DNA of 64,000 bases from Clostridium sardiniense (GCF_016907995.1 NZ_JAFBDA010000003.1:146408-210407), one strand, 5' to 3'. Positions 55,447 to 63,473 are shown, numbered from the stretch's first letter. The notes: generated from the sequence alone by a model not told the origin. Translations and numbers: made by a program.

Positions 55447-55850
55447 CGATCTTCACCTTTACCTCCATATAAGTCTTAATATTATTATATAGTATAGATA
55501 AACTTATTACAAGTTACTTTTACCATTATTATATTTTATTCTTTCCCTATTAAATATATTTAAACATATATTTACACATATTTTTCTTACAAACACCATT
55601 TAATTAAATCATTTTATGATATTTAGAAATTCCTTTAGTATGCATATATTCAATTTATATTATTTTTCAACAAATTTTTATATTTTCGGACTTTTATTTC
55701 AATATTTTTTATCTATTAATTCTATATGATTCAAAATTTTTTCACCTTTTTTACAAATATTTTCGCATTTTATTAATATTTTTTCCTTTTAACCCTTGTA
55801 AACAAGCCATTTTTAGTTTTATAATAGTTGGGTACCAAAATTTAATTTGT
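55447..55850. other. AT-rich intergenic region, DUF1836 to abrB promoters
   Basis: About 400 bases between divergent genes carry the DUF1836 promoter on one side and lead to the abrB promoters on the other. No supported frame or RNA gene was seen. Confidence 0.5.
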
Positions 55851-55856
55851 AAACTA

Positions 55857-55885
55857 TTGACATTTCTAGAATTTGGTAGTATATT
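55857..55885 (+). promoter_or_regulatory. abrB promoter P1
   Basis: Consensus TTGACA at 55857-55862, a 17-base spacer, and TATATT at 55880-55885; the leader would be about 155 bases. Confidence 0.6.
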
Positions 55886-55944
55886 AATTATTGTAGTATT
55901 TAATAGTAAATTTTGTAGTTTAATAAAACTTAATATTTTTACTG

Positions 55945-55973
55945 TTGACTTTAAATTACAATTTTGGTAAGAT
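55945..55973 (+). promoter_or_regulatory. abrB promoter P2
   Basis: TTGACT at 55945-55950, a 17-base spacer and TAAGAT at 55968-55973 place transcription start near 55980, just before the Spo0A box. Confidence 0.55.
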
Positions 55974-55985
55974 AACATAGTAAAT

Positions 55986-55992
55986 TGTCGAA
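55986..55992 (+). promoter_or_regulatory. Spo0A box in the abrB leader
   Basis: TGTCGAA matches the Spo0A consensus TGNCGAA exactly and lies about 6-12 bases after the inferred P2 start, the same relation by which Spo0A represses abrB in Bacillus. Confidence 0.6.
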
Positions 55993-56046
55993 TATTGATG
56001 AATTTTGCAATTTATGATTAATGTATAATTTGAGGAGGAAACTTTT

Positions 56047-56286
56047 ATGAAATCAACAGGTGTAGTTAGAAGAGTAGATGAACTAGGAAGAATAGTTATT
56101 CCAATAGAGTTAAGAAGAACTCTAGATATAGCAGAAAAAGATGCTTTAGAAATATATGTAGATGGTGAGCAAATCATCCTTAAGAAGTATGAGCCAGCTT
56201 GTATCTTCTGTGGAGATGCTAGAGATGTTGTTAACTATAAAGGAAAGAACATCTGCAAGAACTGTTTAGCTGAATTAAAGAGATAG
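56047..56286 (+). CDS. abrB: AbrB-family transition-state regulator with zinc-ribbon tail
   Basis: AbrB-type regulators hold back stationary-phase and sporulation genes during growth. The 79-aa protein has the swapped-hairpin DNA-binding domain MKSTGVVRRVDELGRIVIPI followed by ELRRTLDIAEKDALEIYVDG, and a C-terminal CIFCGDARD...NICKNCLAEL segment with two CxxC pairs that should bind zinc, as is usual in clostridia. GAGGAGG precedes the ATG. Two promoters and a Spo0A box lie upstream. It is divergent from DUF1836 and convergent with rsmI, the synteny seen in Bacillus (yabB-yabC-abrB). Confidence 0.93.
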   Translation: MKSTGVVRRVDELGRIVIPIELRRTLDIAEKDALEIYVDGEQIILKKYEPACIFCGDARDVVNYKGKNICKNCLAELKR

Positions 56287-56294
56287 TATTACTT

Positions 56295-56335
56295 AAAATA
56301 CAGATATATTCCCCTAAAATATATTTGTATTTTTT
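56295..56335 (+). terminator. Intrinsic terminator after abrB
   Basis: A 13- to 14-bp stem with one G-U pair (56295-56308 with 56320-56333) runs into TTTTTT. Confidence 0.7.
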
Positions 56336-56341
56336 AATAAT

Positions 56342-56370
56342 AAAGTCACTGAGCCGGACTCAGTGACTTT
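56342..56370. terminator. Terminator shared by abrB and rsmI
   Basis: AAAGTCACTGAG, a 5-base loop and CTCAGTGACTTT form a perfect 12-bp stem with A and T tracts on the two sides; it stops the convergent rsmI transcript and backs up the abrB terminator. Confidence 0.85.
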
Positions 56371-56385
56371 TTATTATATTACAAT

Positions 56386-57231
56386 TTATATATTTGTAGA
56401 ATATTTATATATTTCGTTTTTAGCTACTTTCCTATCCTTTGCAACTTTTTTTATTGCATCCTTTTTACTAAAACCTTCTTCTATATATTTAACTATATGT
56501 TCTTCTATAGAAAGTTCTTCAAATTCAGCTCTTTTTTCTTTTTCTATTTCTTCTTCACTTAATCCATCAAGTACAAGAACAAACTCTCCTCTTGGTGAAT
56601 TATTATTGAAATGTTCTATTACTTCTGATAAACTTCCTCTAACTATTTCCTCATGTAGTTTTGTAAGTTCTCTACATGCTGCAATATTTCTATCCCCAAA
56701 ATTATTTAATAGAAAATCTAATGTACTTAGTAATCTATGAGGTGCCTCATAAAATATTAAAGTTTCTTTTCTCTCTTTTAATTCTTCAACTATAATCTTT
56801 CTTGATTTAGTATCTCTTGGAATAAACCCTTTAAACATGAATGCTGAACTATCTAATCCTGAATATATTAATGCAGTTGCAAAAGCTGTAGCTCCTGGAA
56901 GAACTTCAAATTCTAAGCCTTCTTCAATACATTTTTTTACTATAACACTTCCTGGATCTGAAATTCCTGGCATACCAGCATCACTTACTAATGCAATTTG
57001 CTCTCCTCTTTTTAATCTATCTAATATTTCATCACTTTTACCTTGCTCATTATGCATATGGTAACTTATTAATGTTTTTTTCAAATTAAAATGATTTAGT
57101 AATTTTATTGTTTGCCTTGTATCTTCTGCTGCAACAACATCTGCATTTTCTAAAACTTCTAGCGCTCTTAACGTTATATCTTTTAAATTTCCTATTGGAG
57201 TAGGAACTAAATATAATTTTCCATCACTCAT
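56386..57231 (-). CDS. rsmI: 16S rRNA (cytidine(1402)-2'-O)-methyltransferase
   Basis: RsmI methylates the 2'-hydroxyl of C1402 in the decoding centre of 16S rRNA. The 281-aa protein shows the tetrapyrrole-methylase-like fold with LYLVPTPIGNLKDITLRALE, AAEDTRQTIKLLNHF, LVSDAGMPGISDPG, LPGATAFATALIYSGLDSS and FYEAPHRLLSTLDFL. The start codon overlaps the upstream methyltransferase stop (TAATG), indicating coupled translation. Confidence 0.96.
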   Translation of the reverse strand: MSDGKLYLVPTPIGNLKDITLRALEVLENADVVAAEDTRQTIKLLNHFNLKKTLISYHMHNEQGKSDEILDRLKRGEQIALVSDAGMPGISDPGSVIVKKCIEEGLEFEVLPGATAFATALIYSGLDSSAFMFKGFIPRDTKSRKIIVEELKERKETLIFYEAPHRLLSTLDFLLNNFGDRNIAACRELTKLHEEIVRGSLSEVIEHFNNNSPRGEFVLVLDGLSEEEIEKEKRAEFEELSIEEHIVKYIEEGFSKKDAIKKVAKDRKVAKNEIYKYSTNI

Positions 57232-57992
57232 TATTTATTATTCTCTCCTCTACCATAGATTCTATTTATTTCATCTGAATAATTTCCATCTTCATTATAT
57301 ACATATATTGGAGCATCCCATTTTAAGAATGATCCCCCGTCTCTTTGACCTTCAACTAATACTATATTAGGAGCTTTATTCTTATTTGGGTGTACCATTC
57401 TTATTCTTTTTGGCTCTATTTTATATTTTCTCATTAAAGTAATTATATCTGCCAGTCTTTCAGGCCTATGAACCATAAATAATCTTCCATTATCCTTTAA
57501 TAGAATTCTTGATGCCTCTATTACATTTTCTAAATTACATAATACTTCATGTCTAGCAATAGATAATTTGTCTGAAGGATTTACTATTCCAGCATTGTTT
57601 AATTTATATGGAGGATTAACAGTTATAACATCAGCTTTTTCTACTGTTTTTAAAAAATCTCTGTCTTTTAAATCTCTATGTATAAATTCAATATTATAAG
57701 TTTCATTTAGATTTACACTTCTATTTGCCATCTCAACCATATCTTCTTGTACTTCTATTCCTTTTATACTACTTGGATTGTACTTTCCATATAATAAAAA
57801 TGGTATTATTCCTGTTCCAGTACAGAGATCAATAACTTTATGTTTCTTTTTTACATTTGCAAAATCTGATAATAAAACTGCATCTACACCAAATTTAAAA
57901 CCATCTGTTTTTTGTATAAGCATTAAACCATTTAATTGTAAGTCATCAATATTCTCGTTATCTTTTATTTCAACACTATTATTTATTGCCAT
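57231..57992 (-). CDS. YabB/TrmN6-like SAM-dependent N6-adenine methyltransferase
   Basis: The 253-aa enzyme has motif I VIDLCTGTGIIPFLL and the N6-adenine motif VITVNPPYKLNNAG (NPPY), like E. coli TrmN6 (YfiC), which modifies A37 of tRNA-Val1. It corresponds to Bacillus yabB, which also precedes rsmI and abrB; the GIY-YIG gene yazA found between them in Bacillus is absent here. The tRNA target is inferred from family resemblance. Confidence 0.88.
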   Translation of the reverse strand: MAINNSVEIKDNENIDDLQLNGLMLIQKTDGFKFGVDAVLLSDFANVKKKHKVIDLCTGTGIIPFLLYGKYNPSSIKGIEVQEDMVEMANRSVNLNETYNIEFIHRDLKDRDFLKTVEKADVITVNPPYKLNNAGIVNPSDKLSIARHEVLCNLENVIEASRILLKDNGRLFMVHRPERLADIITLMRKYKIEPKRIRMVHPNKNKAPNIVLVEGQRDGGSFLKWDAPIYVYNEDGNYSDEINRIYGRGENNK

Positions 57993-58104
57993 ATTTACTC
58001 ATCCTTCTACATTTAAATTTCTTTTTTAATTATACATTATTAAAATTTACTTCACAACTTCAGTAATACTACTCATTTTACAGCATATAATATTTGTATA
58101 ATAA

Positions 58105-58132
58105 CAAAAGACCTTAGAAAATTCTAAGGTCT
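58105..58132 (-). terminator. Intrinsic terminator after the NlpC/P60 gene
   Basis: A 10-bp stem (58109-58118 with 58123-58132) followed on the minus strand by TTTGTTATTATAC. Confidence 0.75.
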
Positions 58133-58151
58133 CCTTAATGTATAAAATACT

Positions 58152-59444
58152 CTAATTTAATATTCTTCTTGCTCCGTAGAAGCTCCATATTGGTGATACT
58201 TTAACTACATCTCCTGTACGAGGTGCATGAATAATATTACCATTACCTACATATATTCCAACGTGTCCTGCATGTGGGAATACTAAATCTCCTGGCTTAA
58301 GTTCTGCTCTTGATACAGCTCTTCCAGCTCCGATTTGATCATATGTTGTTCTGCCAATATATATTCCTGTTGCCTTGCTATAAACATAGCTTGTAAAACC
58401 TGAACAGTCAAATGTGCTTGGTCCTGTTGCACCATAAACATATGGTTTTCCTAATTGTGCATAAGCCATATTTAATACAGCTTGTACACTACCTGATTGA
58501 GTACTGCCACCGTTTGATGATGATCCACCATTTGATGATCCGCCACCATTATTTGATGATCCAGCACTTGCTGATCCACCTCTATTTGGAGCGCTTTGTG
58601 AAGCCTGTGCTGCAGCTTGCTTTTGTGAAATTGCATTTTGTCCTTTTGTTATAGCTGCATCGATTTCTTCAATTACAGTTGGACTCTTTATTTGATTATT
58701 TTTAATATCTTTTAATTGTGATACTGCACCTTTTAAATCATCAATTGAACTATTTGAGTTATTTATAACATCTAATTGTCCTGATATTATTTGTCTTTCC
58801 ATCTTTGAAAGATACTTAGCATCAAATTCTTTTTGAGCTGCTTTAGCATCAGATGCTAATTTTTCCTGATCACTCTTTAATTTTTCGAATTTACCTAATT
58901 CTTGTTGAGTCTCAGTGTTTAATTGCTCAAGTTTCTTACTCTTATCTTGAAGAGATGTGATTTTACTATCTAAGCTCTTTTGATTTGCAAGTAGCTCATC
59001 TACAACACTCTTATCAAGTTCTACTAATCTATTTGCAGAATCTAATCTACCTATTAGATCTGAGAAACTATCAGCTCCAAAGATTAATGAAAGGTAACTA
59101 GTTTGTCCACCTGACTTATAAAGTTCTCTAAGTCTTCCTCCAAGAACTTCTTCTTGGCTTTTCATCTTCTCTTTAGTTTGTTCCATTTCTTTCTGAGTAG
59201 TATCCATTTCTTTCTTAGTGTTAGAAATTTCAACTTTATTATTTTGCACTTTTTGTACTAGTGGTTCTATTTTAACGTTTAAATCATCTATTTTATGTTG
59301 TATATCTGATATTTTTGCACCTAATTCTGTGTATTCATCCCTTACTTGATTTACCTCAGTGTTAGTTGGAGTAGCGTATGCTGGTACAGCAGAACTTACA
59401 ACTAACATGCCTGCAATAATTGCAGCAACAATCTTCTTTCTCAT
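58152..59444 (-). CDS. Secreted coiled-coil NlpC/P60 peptidoglycan hydrolase (CwlO-like)
   Basis: The 430-aa protein has a signal peptide (1-25, ending AYA), a long coiled coil (about 30-235: repeated KLEQLNTETQQEL-type heptads), a Ser/Gly/Asn-rich linker (about 285-318) and a C-terminal NlpC/P60 domain with catalytic Cys in STFDCSGFTSYVY, His in HAGHVGIYVGNG and a polar third residue in IIHAPRTGDV. The same architecture is seen in Bacillus CwlO and streptococcal PcsB, D,L-endopeptidases activated by FtsEX, which is also encoded in this window. ATG at 59444 has no close ribosome binding site; see the leader entry. Confidence 0.9.
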   Translation of the reverse strand: MRKKIVAAIIAGMLVVSSAVPAYATPTNTEVNQVRDEYTELGAKISDIQHKIDDLNVKIEPLVQKVQNNKVEISNTKKEMDTTQKEMEQTKEKMKSQEEVLGGRLRELYKSGGQTSYLSLIFGADSFSDLIGRLDSANRLVELDKSVVDELLANQKSLDSKITSLQDKSKKLEQLNTETQQELGKFEKLKSDQEKLASDAKAAQKEFDAKYLSKMERQIISGQLDVINNSNSSIDDLKGAVSQLKDIKNNQIKSPTVIEEIDAAITKGQNAISQKQAAAQASQSAPNRGGSASAGSSNNGGGSSNGGSSSNGGSTQSGSVQAVLNMAYAQLGKPYVYGATGPSTFDCSGFTSYVYSKATGIYIGRTTYDQIGAGRAVSRAELKPGDLVFPHAGHVGIYVGNGNIIHAPRTGDVVKVSPIWSFYGARRILN

Positions 59445-59453
59445 GAGTATATC

Positions 59454-59479
59454 GGTTCTTTATGAACCTACCCCCCTTT
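59454..59479 (-). promoter_or_regulatory. Hairpin between ribosome binding site and start codon
   Basis: A GAAAGGGGGG Shine-Dalgarno run (about 59480-59471) lies 26 bases before the NlpC/P60 ATG. Between them GGTTC-N5-GAACC (59468-59454) can fold; with the hairpin closed the spacing becomes 11 bases. Confidence 0.5.
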
Positions 59480-59514
59480 CAAATTCTGTGTTTCTTACTA
59501 GAAATACATCTAAT

Positions 59515-59543
59515 ATTATATCATCACATCTTTAATGGTACAA
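59515..59543 (-). promoter_or_regulatory. Promoter of the NlpC/P60 gene
   Basis: TTGTAC (59543-59538), a 17-base spacer and TATAAT (59520-59515); the leader is about 64 bases. No c-di-AMP (ydaO) riboswitch fits in it. Confidence 0.55.
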
Positions 59544-59651
59544 CCTTAATTATTACATATTCCTTAAAGTCAACTATTTTTTTAAAACAATTTTGTAAAT
59601 ATATATTACAATTGATATTGTTTACATTAACTTGTGTCAATTATAATACAA

Positions 59652-59890
59652 CTTTTCCCAAATATAATTGTTTTTATAAGATGCTTCAACTAAGCCCTGT
59701 TAGTAATTATATATCTCTAGATAACTTTACCATTATTTATTATAACTTATAACTTCTTACCTTAATAAATAAGAAGTAAAATTATTTAAACCCTGTTTAT
59801 TCAATATAAATTTTCTCTCGATTAACACCTTGTTATAGATATTATATTTTTATAATATCACAAACATTACAAAATTGTAATGTTTTTTTT
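59652..59890 (+). ncRNA. Possible plus-strand transcript without ORF
   Basis: TTGTTT (59618-59623), an 18-base spacer and TATAAT (59642-59647) could start a transcript that ends at a strong terminator: stem AACATTACA/TGTAATGTT (59863-59871 with 59876-59884) followed by eight Ts. No convincing frame is inside. A family such as 6S RNA could not be supported by eye. Confidence 0.25.
59863..59890 (+). terminator. Plus-strand terminator upstream of tRNA-Pro
   Basis: A perfect 9-bp stem with a 4-base loop and a run of eight Ts. No plus-strand gene precedes it, which prompted the ncRNA candidate. Confidence 0.65.
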
Positions 59891-59908
59891 AATAAAAAGT
59901 AAACAAAG

Positions 59909-59937
59909 TTGACAATTGTACTATTTTTGCATATAAT
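59909..59937 (+). promoter_or_regulatory. Promoter of tRNA-Pro
   Basis: TTGACA (59909-59914), 17 bases, TATAAT (59932-59937): a perfect sigma-A consensus 14 bases before the tRNA. Confidence 0.85.
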
Positions 59938-59951
59938 ATAACATGTCGTAA

Positions 59952-60027
59952 CGGGGTGTGGCGCAGATGGTAGCGCGCATGGTTTGGGACCATGAGGTCG
60001 CAGGTTCGAGACCTGTCACCCCGACCA
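59952..60027 (+). tRNA. tRNA-Pro (TGG)
   Basis: A cloverleaf with acceptor CGGGGTG/CACCCCG, anticodon stem CATGG/CCATG with loop TTTGGGA (anticodon TGG), T-arm AGGTTCGAGACCT and an encoded 3' CCA. It is a single-gene unit with its own promoter and terminator. Confidence 0.97.
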
Positions 60028-60028
60028 C

Positions 60029-60062
60029 AAAAAGACTATGAGTTAACTCATAGTCTTTTTTT
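60029..60062 (+). terminator. Intrinsic terminator after tRNA-Pro
   Basis: AAAAAGACTATGAGTT pairs perfectly with AACTCATAGTCTTTTT, then more Ts. Confidence 0.9.
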
Positions 60063-60087
60063 ATTTCTATATTTATTCTATTTATAT

Positions 60088-60204
60088 TTATAAATTTTCT
60101 TTTTCATCATATCTTTCAGTATATTCCCTATCTGAGCTTGCAGCCTTACATAAAGCTAAAGTTACTATAACAACTAAAACATATCCCAAACCAAACCACA
60201 TCAT
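60088..60204 (-). CDS. Small single-span membrane protein, 38 aa, function unknown
   Basis: The frame reads MMWFGLGYVLVVIVTLALCK, followed by AASSDREYTERYDEKENL. It has one predicted span at the N-terminus and a charged tail. GAGAGGAAATAAGG precedes the double ATG. It lies between tRNA-Pro and the hydrogenase-like gene, divergent from the latter. Similar short proteins are familiar in clostridia but I cannot name a family. Confidence 0.55.
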   Translation of the reverse strand: MMWFGLGYVLVVIVTLALCKAASSDREYTERYDEKENL

Positions 60205-60309
60205 ACCTTATTTCCTCTCTTTATAATATTTCAGCATTATAAGTATTATTATTGTCAAAAATATAAATAATATAAACATATTGAGTGAAAGTTTTTAGGA
60301 GTGAAATTT

Positions 60310-61659
60310 ATGCATAAAAAATACAATGATATATTAACTAAACTTATTTCTTCTTATTATAATAATACATTTGATGAAGAAATCAATAATATTATTAAAT
60401 CTGAAGAATATTCTGAAGAAGAAATCAAATCAATAATCTCATCCTTATGTGGTGTCTCTGTTAAATCAGATGGTGATTATATTTATAATCTAAAGAAAGC
60501 TATTACAGATTATTCTGTTAAAAACAAGCTCGTTGAGAAAATCTCAAAATGTAGTTCTTCTTGCCATACAGGTAATGATGGAAAAACAGCTTGCCAAAGA
60601 TCATGTCCTTTTGATGCAATTCTAAAAGATCCAATTTCAAGTAATACATATATTAATACTGACCTATGTACTGATTGTGGAGTATGCGTTACTACTTGTC
60701 ATGACGGTAGATATCTTGACAAAATAGAACTTATACCGCTGTTAGATTTACTAAAAAATAATACTAAAGTTATTGCAGCCGTTGCCCCTGCTATAATTGG
60801 TCAATTTGGAGACACTATTACTATGGATCAACTAAGAACAGCTTTCATAAAAATGGGATTTACAGATATGATAGAAGTCGCTTTTGCTGCTGATATGCTC
60901 ACAATAAAGGAAGCTTTTGAATTCAATCATCATGTAAAGAGTACAGATGATCTATTAATTACTTCTTGCTGCTGTCCAATGTGGATTGGAATGATTAAAG
61001 GTGTATATAATGATTTAGTCAAGCATGTCACACCTTCAGTATCACCGATGATTGCTGCTGCAAGAGTAATCAAAACATTGAATGAAGACGTTAAAGTGGT
61101 ATTCATAGGACCTTGTATAGCGAAAAAAGCTGAAGCAAGAGAAAAAGACTTGATTGGTGATGTAGACTTAGTTCTTACATTTGAAGAGTTGCAAGGTTTA
61201 TTTAATACTCTTAATATTAAACCAGCTTCACTACCAGAAACAATTTCAGGTGAGTATACTTCTAGAGGCGGTAGAATATATGCACGAGCAAATGGAGTAA
61301 CAACCGCTATTTCTGAAGCTGTATCTGAATTATTCCCTGAAAAGTCCAACTTATTTATAGGTAAAAATGCTAGTGGAGTAAAAGAGTGCAAAGCATTATT
61401 AAATGAAGTCATCGGTTCTTCATGCAACTATAATTTCATAGAAGGTATGGGATGTGTTGGAGGATGCGTTGGTGGACCTAAACGTATAATTGCAGTTGAG
61501 GAAGGAACAAAAGCGGTCACAGACTTCGCATATTCATCACCAATAAAAATAGCTACGCATAGTGATATATTGGTGGATTTATTTAAAAGACTTGGAATAG
61601 AAAATTTCGAAGACTTACTTGATGAAGAAAAAACTAAGATTTTTCATAGAACTTTTTAG
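60310..61659 (+). CDS. [FeFe]-hydrogenase homologue with unusual H-cluster motifs
   Basis: The 449-aa protein has an N-terminal helical part, two 4Fe-4S motifs (about 81-99: CSSSC...CQRSCP, and 120-130: CTDCGVCVTTC) and a hydrogenase catalytic domain. The three H-cluster motifs are TSCCCPMW (218-225), GPCIAKK (267-273) and EGMGCVGGCVGG (378-389), so all four ligand cysteines are kept. The extra cysteine in the first motif and the missing ACPGGC form differ from the classic CpI-type enzyme and resemble what I recall for group B enzymes. It may be a hydrogenase or a redox sensor. ATG at 60310 lies eight bases after AGGAG. No HydEFG maturase is nearby. Confidence 0.82.
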   Translation: MHKKYNDILTKLISSYYNNTFDEEINNIIKSEEYSEEEIKSIISSLCGVSVKSDGDYIYNLKKAITDYSVKNKLVEKISKCSSSCHTGNDGKTACQRSCPFDAILKDPISSNTYINTDLCTDCGVCVTTCHDGRYLDKIELIPLLDLLKNNTKVIAAVAPAIIGQFGDTITMDQLRTAFIKMGFTDMIEVAFAADMLTIKEAFEFNHHVKSTDDLLITSCCCPMWIGMIKGVYNDLVKHVTPSVSPMIAAARVIKTLNEDVKVVFIGPCIAKKAEAREKDLIGDVDLVLTFEELQGLFNTLNIKPASLPETISGEYTSRGGRIYARANGVTTAISEAVSELFPEKSNLFIGKNASGVKECKALLNEVIGSSCNYNFIEGMGCVGGCVGGPKRIIAVEEGTKAVTDFAYSSPIKIATHSDILVDLFKRLGIENFEDLLDEEKTKIFHRTF

Positions 61660-61695
61660 AAAACATAGCATATAACTAAATATACTTGTATAATT

Positions 61696-61730
61696 ACTGT
61701 AGGATAAAACTCTATTCTACAGTTTATTTT
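61696..61730 (+). terminator. Terminator after the hydrogenase homologue
   Basis: An 11-bp stem with one G-U pair (61696-61706 with 61713-61723) followed by TTATTTTTAG. Confidence 0.6.
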
Positions 61731-61752
61731 TAGCTTTAAAAGGGGGCAGAAT

Positions 61753-62415
61753 ATGTTTAATGACGTAAAAGCAGCAATCTTTGATTTAGATGGAACTTTA
61801 ATTGATTCTATGTGGGTTTGGGAGCAAATAGATATGGATTATCTTGGTGAAAAAAATATAGAAGTTCCGGAAAATTTAAATGATGAAATTGGACATTTAA
61901 GTTTTAATCAAGTTGCTGTATATTTTAAGGAAAGATTCAAATTAGAAGATTCCTTAGACGAAATAAAGAAATCATGGAGTGATATGGCTTATTATCACTA
62001 TTCAACGGATATAAAATTAAAAAATGGTGTAATAGAATTTTTTAATTTCTTAAAAAAATCAAATATTAAAATAGGATTGGCTACTAGCAATTCTCTTCAT
62101 CTTTTAGAAGCTGTTTTAAAAAATAATGGAATATATAATTATTTTGATTCAATAACTATTACAGATGAAGTATCAGTTGGGAAACATGAGCCTGATGTAT
62201 ATCTTCTAGCATCAAAAAAATTAGGAGTATCTCCTGAAGAATGTGTTGTGTTCGAAGATATTATCCAAGCTGTTAAGGGGGCAAAGAAGGCTGGAATGAA
62301 AGTTATAGGTGTGGAAGATATTAGAAGCTTAAATGATAAAAATGAGATTCTTTCATTAGCTGATGATTTCATTACTGATTTTCGTGAAATAATACCTCAA
62401 GAAATAGTAGTTTAA
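61753..62415 (+). CDS. HAD-superfamily phosphatase / beta-phosphoglucomutase-like
   Basis: The 220-aa protein is a subfamily IA HAD hydrolase with a helical cap: motif I AIFDLDGTLIDSMWVWEQI, motif II LATSNS, motif III lysine in DEVSVGKHEPDVYL, and motif IV VFEDIIQAVKGAKKAGMKVIG. It would dephosphorylate a small metabolite or isomerise a sugar phosphate; the true substrate cannot be read from sequence. AGGGGGC precedes the ATG at 61753. It is convergent with the parvulin gene. Confidence 0.88.
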   Translation: MFNDVKAAIFDLDGTLIDSMWVWEQIDMDYLGEKNIEVPENLNDEIGHLSFNQVAVYFKERFKLEDSLDEIKKSWSDMAYYHYSTDIKLKNGVIEFFNFLKKSNIKIGLATSNSLHLLEAVLKNNGIYNYFDSITITDEVSVGKHEPDVYLLASKKLGVSPEECVVFEDIIQAVKGAKKAGMKVIGVEDIRSLNDKNEILSLADDFITDFREIIPQEIVV

Positions 62416-62437
62416 TTGATATAGTTTTATATATAAC

Positions 62438-62471
62438 AAAAAGGTAATTTTCTAATGAAAATTACCTTTTT
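62438..62471. terminator. Bidirectional terminator, HAD and parvulin genes
   Basis: A perfect 14-bp stem (62438-62451 with 62458-62471) with A tract and T tract ends. Confidence 0.88.
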
Positions 62472-62484
62472 AAATTAATTGATA

Positions 62485-63228
62485 TTACTTTCTAGTAACT
62501 CCGTATTTAGCTTCTAATTCTTTTAATACATCTAAGTATTTTCTTTGTTGTCTTTCTTGGATTAATTGTTGAACAACTGCATCTTTCACTTCTTCAAATG
62601 ATTTTGTCTTTGGCTCATTTTTAGCATCAACTAAAATTAAGTGATATCCAAATTGAGTCTTAACTGGTTCTGTAACTTTTCCGATTTCTGCTTCAAATGC
62701 AGCATTTTCGAATTCTGGAACCATCATTCCTCTACCAAATGCTCCAAGATTTCCGCCTTGTTCCTTTGATGGACAGCTTGAATATTTCATAGCTGCTTCT
62801 TCAAAGCTTATTCCATTGTCTATTTCTTCTTTTATCTTAACAGCATCATCTTCATTTTCAACTAATATATGCTTAGCTGAAACAGTAGCTTGTTCTTCAA
62901 ATTGTTCCTTATGAGCATCGTAGTATTCTTTAGCTTCTTCATCAGTAACTGTTACATCTGCTAATATTTTTCCAATAGTCATTTGAGTTAATATTTCTTT
63001 AGCTAAACGATTAACTGTTTCTTTGTATTCTTCAGTTTCATTTAATTTTAACTCTTCACCTAATTTGCTCATTAATTCAAAAGAAATAACTTGTTCTAAT
63101 AATTGTTTCTTACCTTGCTCACTTTCGAACATCATTCTTCTATCTTCTGGGTACTTTGATATTATTTCATTTAATTCTTTTTCAGTTATTTCTTGTGAAC
63201 CAACTGTTGCTAATACTTTATTTTCCAT
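62485..63228 (-). CDS. Parvulin-type peptidyl-prolyl isomerase, cytoplasmic
   Basis: The 247-aa protein has a SurA/PrsA-like helical N-terminal part (MENKVLATVGSQEITEKELN) and a rotamase domain (about 115-205: VSAKHILVENEDDAVKIKEE, YSSCPSKEQGGNLGAFGRGM, PEFENAAFEAEIGKVTEPVKTQFGYHLI split). No signal peptide or lipobox is present, so unlike PrsA it stays in the cytoplasm. The ATG at 63228 after AAGGAGATTTTAAA is chosen over the longer frame to 63285. Confidence 0.9.
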   Translation of the reverse strand: MENKVLATVGSQEITEKELNEIISKYPEDRRMMFESEQGKKQLLEQVISFELMSKLGEELKLNETEEYKETVNRLAKEILTQMTIGKILADVTVTDEEAKEYYDAHKEQFEEQATVSAKHILVENEDDAVKIKEEIDNGISFEEAAMKYSSCPSKEQGGNLGAFGRGMMVPEFENAAFEAEIGKVTEPVKTQFGYHLILVDAKNEPKTKSFEEVKDAVVQQLIQERQQRKYLDVLKELEAKYGVTRK

Positions 63229-63473
63229 TTTAAAATCTCCTTTTCTACTTCTACTGTAATTTATTCTACCATCTAATTCTATCAATATATATATAATTTA
63301 ACAATCTAAATAGCATAACTTAAACATTTATTGTAAAATTTTTATTCATTCATTAATTTTGTCCACAGTTTCTATATCTTTTGTGGATAATATCCACAAT
63401 TCATGTTGTGTTCTGTGCATAATTTTAAAAATTCTTTTGTATTACTACTAATACTTTTTTGTATTTTGGCAAA

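Noticed and set aside
55751..56177. Two minus-strand frames (75 and 73 codons) across the abrB promoter and start
   Set aside because: They are antisense to the abrB promoters and N-terminus and resemble no protein; the plus-strand regulatory reading is far better supported.
59445..59540. c-di-AMP (ydaO) riboswitch upstream of the NlpC/P60 gene
   Set aside because: Such genes often carry one, but the leader from the likely promoter is only about 64 bases and lacks the conserved aptamer blocks.
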